The notes beneath the pieces are model-generated. The model had not been told where the DNA came from. It did no database searches and saw only the letters and a list, made by a program, of their open reading frames with translations. From the NCBI GenBank assembly GCA_031270205.1, contig JAISYA010000179.1, forward strand, positions 1-11,267: a DNA stretch of 11,267 nt, given 5' to 3'. This DNA is from Treponema sp. (lineage in GTDB: Bacteria; Spirochaetota; Spirochaetia; Treponematales; Breznakiellaceae). How positions within the stretch are numbered: the first letter of the stretch is position 1; the number at the start of each line of letters is the position of its first letter. Positions 6,867 through 11,267 of this stretch are shown here, one piece after another. The position numbers were made by a program, and so were the translations under genes.

Positions 6867-8009
6867 GTGATCATCGCGCTGGTACTCGTCCTGTACGGCC
6901 TGGTTCCCCTGGCGGGGGCGGTGGTCAGCCGCTCCCGGTGGCGGCTGTTCAGGCGGCGTTTTGACGAGCTGCGCCTGCGGCCCTTTCTGGATTACGGCGT
7001 TTACCGGCAGCTTGGCGGCGACGGCGGGATTTTCCGTTTCACCGGCGGCTTTGAATCGGTAACCGACGGGCGTACCCTGTGGATACAGGGTGAAAACCTG
7101 ACCATACCGGTATCCCTGGCAAACGCCCAGACATGGCTTTTGCCCACACGTGAAGGGGAAGGCGGGCCCGAAGCCGATCCCGGCGAGGAAACGCCGGAGC
7201 GTATCCGCTGGGACCGCCTTTCCACGCTTAACGAGGGGGCCAAGGTGTTTGTGGGCGGCGCGCTGCGTTTTCAAGACGAGCGCTGGTGTTTTATCTCCAC
7301 CAGGGAAACGCCGCTGATGGTTCTTTTTTACGACTGCCCTGACTCCGCGCTCACGGCTCTTACCATCCAGACCGGGCGCTCCCGAAACGAGTACTGGAAC
7401 GCGGTAACACCCTACGCGCTCGTCGCGGGCGCGCTCTGCCTGATACTCATCGCCGTTTCCTTTCTTCCCCGGCCCGCGTTCCGCCTTACGGTGATTACAT
7501 CCTTCGTGGCCCTGTTCATCCCGCTCTTTCCCTTGATCCCGCCAGGGCTGCTGTTCACCGTACTGTACCGCCGCCTGGCATGGCACGCCCGCATACTGCG
7601 CTCGTACCGCGACCTGGCCCGCCTGCCCCTGCGCTATCTGCCGCAGCGCAAGGACGGTGGGGAGGAATGCTGCCGCCTGCCGGACGGGGAAATGTACGGC
7701 TGTGTGCGCCGCGACGCCCTGCCCGATGAAGCCCGTGAGGGAAAGCTGCCGTTTTTGCTGCCCGGCTATTCCAAAGCGCAGATGAACGCCCAGTGGCACA
7801 TATTCGGCGCGCTGCGTCCCGGCGATGACACGCCTTCCCCGCCGGCAGATCCCTTCGCCACCTTCGGCGTCCTGCCGGGAAAACCCGAAGCGCTGGCCCG
7901 CCGTTACGGGGCAATCGCCTACACGCTGGAAGTGACCGCCTGGCTTACATTGCTGGCGGGAATAGGGCTGAATATTTTCTTTGTCGAGATGATCCTGCTT
8001 GTACTTTGA
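6846..8009 (+). CDS. Uncharacterised multi-pass membrane protein
   Basis: I do not recognise this protein. Started from the CTG at 6846 it has 387 residues; from the next conventional start, GTG at 6867, it has 380. CTG is preferred because only it has a well-spaced GGAGGA. Numbering from the GTG, hydrophobic segments lie near 2-20, 181-200, 206-234 and 350-380. An Arg-rich stretch follows the first helix (22-38), a mostly beta-like soluble domain spans about 40-178, and a basic, Cys-containing domain (C268, C269, C279) spans about 235-345. The pattern 'VFVGGALRF...' near 127-135 before the second helix faintly resembles the small beta domain of GIDE/MULAN-type membrane proteins, but this is weak. 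It stands alone on this strand between two leftward operons and converges on mtaB. No convincing promoter was seen upstream; it would have to lie inside the hydrolase gene. Confidence 0.8.
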   Translation: MRISDFLVIIALVLVLYGLVPLAGAVVSRSRWRLFRRRFDELRLRPFLDYGVYRQLGGDGGIFRFTGGFESVTDGRTLWIQGENLTIPVSLANAQTWLLPTREGEGGPEADPGEETPERIRWDRLSTLNEGAKVFVGGALRFQDERWCFISTRETPLMVLFYDCPDSALTALTIQTGRSRNEYWNAVTPYALVAGALCLILIAVSFLPRPAFRLTVITSFVALFIPLFPLIPPGLLFTVLYRRLAWHARILRSYRDLARLPLRYLPQRKDGGEECCRLPDGEMYGCVRRDALPDEAREGKLPFLLPGYSKAQMNAQWHIFGALRPGDDTPSPPADPFATFGVLPGKPEALARRYGAIAYTLEVTAWLTLLAGIGLNIFFVEMILLVL

Positions 8010-8147
8010 AACGGAGGGAAGAAAACGGGTAAAATGGTATCGGGCACATGAATGTGAGTATCTCCGCTATTCTGAATACCTGTTATTGAAAGTGCGGGCC
8101 GTATCCGATTTACCTTTCCAATCCATAACTAAAGTTTTGGAACAGCT
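8010..8147. other. Convergent intergenic gap, no clear terminator
   Basis: This 138-base gap lies between the ends of the rightward membrane-protein gene and leftward mtaB and is visibly more AT-rich than the genes. Only short inverted repeats are seen (for example CACA-TGAA-TGTG near 8056-8067), none followed by a convincing T-run. No supported gene was found. Termination may be Rho-dependent. Confidence 0.5.
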
Positions 8148-9710
8148 TCAGTGGTTCATTGTAATTTCCACCGCTTCGGAATCGTATTCAAGATCGCTGT
8201 TGGGCGTATTTTCGCGTGAAGAGGGCGGCGTTATTTTGCAGCGGAGAACCGTCCCCGGCGGCGGCGCATGCGCCCCCGCATGCTTTACGAGGAGTTTCAG
8301 ATAATTTTCGGAAGTGCCCCGGCAATAACCGGCTTTTTCCGCTCCGCCCTCCTCAATGAGGACTTCGGTCTCACGGCCCTGCCACTGCCGCACATAGTCC
8401 TGGCGGCCCCGGCGGGCCAGTTCCAGCAGGGCCTTCATGCGGCGGGAAGCGTCCCGCCCGCTTACCGTTTCGCGGAAAGAAAAGGCCGGGGTACCGGGCC
8501 GTTTTGAATAGGGGAACGCGTGTATCCAGGCGAAGCCGGTGTTCCGGCACAGGGCGAGGGTTTTTTCAAATTCCGCCCCGGTTTCGCCGGGGAAGCCGGT
8601 GATAATGTCACAGGCAAGAAAGGGATTGTCCTTGACCGAGCGGAGCAGCGCGGCGGCCCGCTCCACCGTTTCGGGACCGTAGTTCCGTCCCATTTTTTTG
8701 AGAATAACGGCGCTGCCCGACTGGACGGAAAGGTGAAAATGGGGCCGTATCCGCCGGTGGGCCAGCGTCCTGACAAATGGCCCGCTTACCGCTTCGGGAT
8801 CCAGAGAGGAAAGCCGCAGGGCGATACGTTGGGTTCCTTCCAGCAGGTACGCCAAGAGTTCACCCAGGCCGCGGGCTTTTTGATCGCCGCCGGATTTTCC
8901 GCCGCAGGCGGCCGCCGCGCCGCAATCCCGGTACCGGGTAATATTTACCCCGGTGAGTACTACTTCGGCATACCCTTTCGCCTCCAGTTCCCGCAGTTCC
9001 GTGAGGGCCTGTTCCGCGCCGAGGCTGACGCCGGGCCCGCGCGCAAGGCGTATCCGGCAGTAAGTGCAGTGATTGTCGCAGCCGTCCTGGATTTTCAGAA
9101 ACCCCCGCGTATGACAGGAAAAATCATCCGGGGTAAAGCGGAAGGCGCTTTCAGGCGGACATTCCCCGGCGCGGCCTTCCGCCGCATAAGGCGCCTGCAG
9201 CCCTTCGGCCCATGAACCGACCAGCGCGCGAAGATCTTCGGCCGTGGCCGGACCGCCCGTGCCCTCCCCCGCCCTCCCCTCGCGCGAAGCGGCCTCCCGG
9301 ATAAATCGGGGCATATCCAGCAAGACGCCTTTGGCGGCGGCGCTTTTTCCCCCGCCCTTAAGTACAAAAAGGCGGCGGCCTGCTGGACGGGAAGAGGCAT
9401 CGCGTGGAACCGGAGCGCACTCAGTCCCCAGCTTTTCAAGGGCCTCGCTCTCAAGCTGGGCGTAACAGCCGGCAACAATAACAAGGGAACGGGGGTGATC
9501 GCGGAGGGCCTTACGGATAAGCCGCCGCGCTTTCTGGTCGGCTTTGGATGTTACGGTGCACGTGTTGATGATGAATATGTCCGGCGGAACGGCGGCGGTC
9601 CCATCCCGGGGAAGCAGGGAAAAGCCTTCCCGCCTAAACGCGTCGGCCACCGCTTCGCTTTCGACCTGATTCAGCTTGCAGCCCAGCGTATATACCGCTA
9701 CGGAAAACAC
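8148..9710 (-). CDS. mtaB: MtaB-type tRNA (N6-threonylcarbamoyladenosine37-C2) methylthiotransferase, with extra insertions
   Basis: This radical-SAM enzyme converts t6A37 to ms2t6A37 in tRNAs reading ANN codons. The N-terminal UPF0004 domain holds three cluster-binding cysteines: C11 (LGCKLNQVESE, the MtaB-style signature), C51 (NTCTVT) and C82 (AGCYAQ). The radical-SAM motif CxxxCxxC is at C211, C215 and C218 (DGCDNHCTYC). A TRAM-like RNA-binding region spans about 440-495. At 520 residues it is longer than usual (about 430-450). The excess is a Gly/Ala/Arg-rich stretch (about 98-190) between the two cluster domains and a short insert with C263 and C269 (about 261-280). A polar tail follows TRAM. 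The start is a GTG at 9710, four bases after the stop of the TPR gene, so it is probably the last gene of the bactofilin operon. Confidence 0.9.
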   Translation of the reverse strand: MFSVAVYTLGCKLNQVESEAVADAFRREGFSLLPRDGTAAVPPDIFIINTCTVTSKADQKARRLIRKALRDHPRSLVIVAGCYAQLESEALEKLGTECAPVPRDASSRPAGRRLFVLKGGGKSAAAKGVLLDMPRFIREAASREGRAGEGTGGPATAEDLRALVGSWAEGLQAPYAAEGRAGECPPESAFRFTPDDFSCHTRGFLKIQDGCDNHCTYCRIRLARGPGVSLGAEQALTELRELEAKGYAEVVLTGVNITRYRDCGAAAACGGKSGGDQKARGLGELLAYLLEGTQRIALRLSSLDPEAVSGPFVRTLAHRRIRPHFHLSVQSGSAVILKKMGRNYGPETVERAAALLRSVKDNPFLACDIITGFPGETGAEFEKTLALCRNTGFAWIHAFPYSKRPGTPAFSFRETVSGRDASRRMKALLELARRGRQDYVRQWQGRETEVLIEEGGAEKAGYCRGTSENYLKLLVKHAGAHAPPPGTVLRCKITPPSSRENTPNSDLEYDSEAVEITMNH

Positions 9711-9714
9711 GGGA

Positions 9715-10365
9715 TTACTGCCTGTTCAGGGCCTGCCTGACCCGGTCCAGGCCCCGGCGCGCGTCGGAAAGCCGGCTGTCAAGGGAAAGCGCCCGCTCGT
9801 AGGCCGCCGCCGCCTCGGAGATGTCTCCCGCGCCCTCCCTGGCGTAGGCGAGCCTGCCCCACCACACGGCGTTTCCCGGCATCCAGCGGACCGCTGTGGA
9901 AAGGGCGATATCGGCGTGACGGAACTTACCCATGCGGATATAAATCTCCCCGATAAAATAATACACCATGTCGATCCGCCCCCCTTCGGGAGCCTGGCTT
10001 GCGTATTCCTGAAAATAGCGCAGGGCTTCGGCGTTCTCACCCCGGTAGTAGCATATCTCCCCCAACGCCTCGGTGATCCGTACATCGTAGCGGTTCAAAG
10101 CCCGTCCGGCCTGCGCGTAGCGCAGCGCTTCCTCGTAACGGCCCAGCCTGATAAGGCTCCAGCAAATCACCACGTGGGATTCCATCTTGGAGGCGTCGGC
10201 GGCTATCTCTTCCCGGCAAATCTGAACCGCCCGCTCAAAGTTGCCCGCCCGGTATTCAACAAGGGCGTCGGGCCGGTTCTGGGCGCGGACGGCCAATACC
10301 GGCAGCAGGAGCAGCAAGAGCGCGGCAAGACCGGATACAGGGTGTTTCAGCGGCAGTCTGATCAT
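9715..10365 (-). CDS. Exported tetratricopeptide-repeat (TPR) protein
   Basis: The 216-residue product starts with a signal peptide: basic n-region (MIRLPLKH), Ala/Leu-rich core (11-25) and a probable cleavage after VRA (28). There is no lipobox Cys, so a periplasmic or membrane-anchored location is inferred. The rest is about five TPR units of roughly 34 residues (about 33-60, 61-94, 95-128, 131-164 and 165-198), with typical Trp/Leu/Gly/Tyr-Ala-Pro spacing such as GRYEEALRYAQ and GDISEAAAAYERAL. TPRs act as protein-protein scaffolds; no specific partner can be read from sequence. The ATG overlaps the bactofilin TGA as ATGA, suggesting coupled translation and perhaps joint action with the bactofilin on the cell envelope. 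mtaB begins four bases after its stop. Confidence 0.88.
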   Translation of the reverse strand: MIRLPLKHPVSGLAALLLLLLPVLAVRAQNRPDALVEYRAGNFERAVQICREEIAADASKMESHVVICWSLIRLGRYEEALRYAQAGRALNRYDVRITEALGEICYYRGENAEALRYFQEYASQAPEGGRIDMVYYFIGEIYIRMGKFRHADIALSTAVRWMPGNAVWWGRLAYAREGAGDISEAAAAYERALSLDSRLSDARRGLDRVRQALNRQ

Positions 10366-10727
10366 ACGGCGGATTTTTTTTCGGTCATGGTACAGAGGCC
10401 GTTGAACACGCAGCCGGTCTCCATGAATATTTCCGGGGCGGTCACATTCCCTATCAGTTTACCCGTAACGGTAACCTCGACCTTTTCGGCGGCGGTCACG
10501 TCCCCTTTAACCTGCCCCCGGACGACCAGCCGCGAAGTGTTGATATTGGCGTTCACTACCGCTTCCTCGTCAATTACCAAAAGCCCCTGCGCGCTGATTT
10601 CGCCGGAAACTTTCCCCCGGATCAGAAAAGGCTTTTCAAAATACAGGCTTCCGGAAAAATCAATATCCTCCGACAGGATCGTGTCAAAATCCTCGTCGTC
10701 CAGCATGTCGTTGTGCACATCGGTCAT
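10362..10727 (-). CDS. Bactofilin (polymer-forming cytoskeletal protein, DUF583)
   Basis: This small protein (121 residues) should form the right-handed beta-helix of bactofilins, which polymerise without nucleotides into membrane-associated filaments that position envelope and cell-shape enzymes. After an acidic N-terminus (1-23), short beta-helix rungs repeat about every 16-19 residues: FSGSLYFEKPFLIRGKVSG, the rung around GLLVIDEEAVVNANI, then SRLVVRGQVKGDV, KVEVTVTGKLIGNV and EIFMETGCVFNG. The Gly-hydrophobic 'GxVxGxI' pattern is characteristic. Its length is typical. The ATG at 10727 has GGGAGG five bases upstream. The last codons contain A8 and the stop overlaps the TPR-gene ATG. It is the first gene of a three-gene operon with its own promoter. 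Confidence 0.93.
   Translation of the reverse strand: MTDVHNDMLDDEDFDTILSEDIDFSGSLYFEKPFLIRGKVSGEISAQGLLVIDEEAVVNANINTSRLVVRGQVKGDVTAAEKVEVTVTGKLIGNVTAPEIFMETGCVFNGLCTMTEKKSAV
10374..10381 (-). promoter_or_regulatory. A8 slippery run at the bactofilin-TPR junction
   Basis: On the minus strand GAA AAA AAA TCC in the bactofilin frame contains the heptamer A AAA AAA in the phase used for -1 frameshifting, nine bases before the bactofilin stop. A -1 shift would enter the TPR-gene frame with no intervening stop. No function is shown. Confidence 0.35.
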
Positions 10728-10741
10728 CGCAGCCTCCCGGA

Positions 10742-10783
10742 AAAATCCCGCAGCCTCCGGCTTTGACGGAGAACAGGGATTTT
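10742..10783 (-). promoter_or_regulatory. Leader hairpin of the bactofilin operon with decoy Shine-Dalgarno copy
   Basis: On the minus strand AAAATCCC (10783-10776) pairs with GGGATTTT (10749-10742), and inside it CTCCG pairs with CGGAG around a seven-base loop. The predicted transcription start falls at the outer arm, so the mRNA would begin with this hairpin. The inner arm contains the ten bases GGAGGCTGCG, repeated exactly 21 bases downstream as the real ribosome-binding site (10737-10728). The stem ends in a run of five T, so it also looks like a weak terminator. Confidence 0.5.
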
Positions 10784-10787
10784 GGTA

Positions 10788-10817
10788 ATTATACAGAATT
10801 TAGCGTGGAGTAGACAA
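10788..10817 (-). promoter_or_regulatory. Sigma70-like promoter of the bactofilin-TPR-mtaB operon
   Basis: Minus-strand TTGTCT (10817-10812) and a perfect TATAAT (10793-10788) are separated by 18 bases. Transcription would start near 10781, about 54 bases before the bactofilin ATG. Confidence 0.7.
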
Positions 10818-10899
10818 GGGACCATAGCTTTCGGTAACATTTCAAAATGAGGCATTCCCCCGGGTACGGAACAGGCTTAGTTGAGGACCCCGCCCAGTA

Positions 10900-11033
10900 A
10901 CCGCACGGCGAAGCCGTGTAGCTGAGCAATGCGGCATGGCGTAGGCCCCGTGACCGCCCCTGTATGCCGCAGACCGCGCGACGGCTTTAGCCGGAGCGGT
11001 GGCCGCCGCTCAGCCTTACAGCGGGACTCCGCT
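10900..11033. other. GC-rich block with nested inverted repeats, possible structured RNA
   Basis: Visible pairings are CACGGC-gaa-GCCGTG (10904-10918), GCTGAGC (10921-10927) with GCTCAGC (11008-11014), TGCGGCAT (10930-10937) with ATGCCGCA (10964-10971), CGGC-TTTA-GCCG (about 10982-10993), and AGCGG-GACT-CCGCT (11020-11033). The first long pair encloses the others. GAGCGG/CCGCTC (about 10994-11011) competes with the closing pair. The strand is not determined. It could be a small RNA, a regulatory leader or a REP-like repeat element. Confidence 0.4.
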
Positions 11034-11098
11034 TAGGAAAGAGGTCTTTCCTCGCTTGGGAAAGAGTCCTTTCCCCGCTTGGGAAAGAGTCCTTTCCT
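11030..11098 (+). repeat. Three tandem 23-base repeats, each a hairpin, plus a partial fourth
   Basis: Units start at 11030, 11053 and 11076 and share the opening CGCTT. A degenerate fourth start (CGCTTAGAAGG) follows at 11099. Each unit folds into a seven-base-pair stem with a four-base loop: AGGAAAG/CTTTCCT, GGGAAAG/CTTTCCC and GGGAAAG/CTTTCCT. The outer pair changes A-T, G-C, G-T between copies, keeping plus-strand pairing. Confidence 0.85.
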
Positions 11099-11152
11099 CG
11101 CTTAGAAGGTCCCTCGTTATTCCCTATCGCTCTTTCCCGCAATTTCCGCCGC

Positions 11153-11182
11153 TTGCAATTATCCGCCAATTATGCGTACAAT
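11153..11182 (+). promoter_or_regulatory. Candidate promoter for the rightward gene at 11252
   Basis: TTGCAA (11153-11158) and TACAAT (11177-11182) are separated by 18 bases; transcription would start near 11189 and give a leader of about 63 bases containing the GC palindrome. A second -10-like TATAAT lies at 11225-11230 but has no -35 at the right distance. This is a motif match only. Confidence 0.45.
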
Positions 11183-11199
11183 TAAATATGCATTGATAT

Positions 11200-11218
11200 C
11201 CGCCCCGGCCGGGGACGG
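11200..11218 (+). promoter_or_regulatory. GC palindrome/hairpin upstream of the right-end gene
   Basis: CCCCGGCCGGGG (11203-11214) is a perfect 12-base palindrome. Flanking CCG and CGG can extend the RNA stem to seven pairs with one bulged A (11215). It lies between two candidate -10 elements, so it could be an operator or a leader hairpin. Confidence 0.45.
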
Positions 11219-11242
11219 TTTCAATATAATTTCAACATAAAC

Positions 11243-11248
11243 GGAGGA
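11243..11248 (+). promoter_or_regulatory. Shine-Dalgarno of the right-end gene
   Basis: GGAGGA ends three bases before the ATG at 11252, close but within the workable range. It is the main support for a gene starting there. Confidence 0.6.
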
Positions 11249-11251
11249 TTT

Positions 11252-11267
11252 ATGACTATTGCGGAAA
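11252..11267 (+). CDS. Start of an unidentified gene, truncated by the window edge
   Basis: ATG at 11252 after a strong Shine-Dalgarno opens a reading frame MTIAE that runs off the window after five codons. Nothing can be said about its function. It is the probable target of the promoter-like elements and hairpins at 11153-11230. Confidence 0.6.

Larger units (their letters stand above)
10818..11251. other. Gene-free divergent intergenic region rich in inverted repeats
   Basis: About 430 bases separate the leftward bactofilin promoter from the rightward gene at 11252. From left to right it holds an AT-rich stretch with the near-palindrome CATTT-CA-AAATG (10838-10849), a GC-rich structured block (10900-11033), three tandem 23-base hairpin repeats (11030-11098), an AT-rich promoter-like stretch, and a GC palindrome (11200-11218). 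No coding sequence in it looks real, and no tRNA or known RNA signature was found. Confidence 0.7.

Noticed and set aside
6864..7799. Minus-strand open frame of 311 codons
   Set aside because: It is antisense to the membrane-protein gene. Its translation is rich in Gln, Arg, Gly and Pro without hydrophobic segments or motifs, whereas the plus frame has coherent membrane helices.
8010..8147. Bidirectional intrinsic terminator between the convergent genes
   Set aside because: Only four- to five-base stems with no adjacent T-run were found; not enough to call.
7999..8304. Small plus-strand gene in the convergent gap
   Set aside because: It overlaps the end of the membrane-protein gene and the 3' end of mtaB, has no ribosome-binding site and no recognisable domain.
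9676..10788. Long plus-strand open frame of 370 codons
   Set aside because: It lies antisense to the TPR and bactofilin genes, which have clear domain patterns; its own translation is low-complexity with no recognisable domain.
10838..10849. Operator at CATTT-CA-AAATG
   Set aside because: A short AT-rich near-palindrome about 20 bases upstream of the -35; this is expected by chance often enough that no claim is made.
10900..11033. Known RNA gene (tRNA, SRP RNA, 6S, RNase P, tmRNA)
   Set aside because: No cloverleaf, TPsiC-like GTTCGA, CCA end, SRP tetraloop core or RNase P core sequence was seen on either strand.
11030..11110. CRISPR array
   Set aside because: The 23-base units are directly adjacent with no unique spacers, only three full copies, and no cas genes nearby.

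Overview
The window is a GC-rich bacterial chromosomal segment holding mostly housekeeping genes. The gene neighbourhood ribF-rpsO-pnp-dut followed by an LptF/LptG permease pair, plus a bactofilin gene and an MtaB-type tRNA methylthiotransferase, suggests a diderm spirochaete (Spirochaetota, treponeme-like). That assignment rests on remembered gene order and protein style, not on a database match.

Layout. (1) From 6831 down to the left edge, seven genes read leftward as one tightly packed operon: a glyoxalase-II-like metallo-hydrolase, ribF, rpsO (S15), pnp, dut, lptF and lptG (cut at base 1). Most junctions overlap by 1-4 bases (TAATG or ATGA) or leave fewer than 20 bases, so translation is probably coupled. 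A sigma70-like promoter lies at 6838-6866, directly against the first ATG, so that gene may be leaderless. (2) One gene of unknown function, a multi-pass membrane protein, reads rightward from about 6846 to 8009. Its start is almost back to back with the leftward operon. (3) After a 138-base convergent gap (8010-8147), a second leftward operon runs from 10727 down to 8148: a bactofilin, an exported TPR protein and mtaB. It has a good promoter at 10788-10817 and a hairpin leader. (4) From 10818 to 11251 there is no gene. This stretch is dense in inverted repeats and contains 23-base tandem repeats that each fold into a hairpin. A new rightward gene starts at 11252 and is cut off after five codons.

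Biology. The first operon joins core RNA metabolism (S15, PNPase), nucleotide hygiene (dUTPase), flavin cofactor synthesis and outer-membrane glycolipid export. The second joins a cytoskeletal scaffold, a TPR envelope protein and tRNA modification. Nothing here is an obvious defence or mobile system. The least explained parts are the repeat-rich intergenic block (10890-11110), the unknown membrane protein, the RibF without a recognisable riboflavin-kinase half, and several small expression oddities (CTG start, G9 tract, A8 slippery site, decoy Shine-Dalgarno hairpin).
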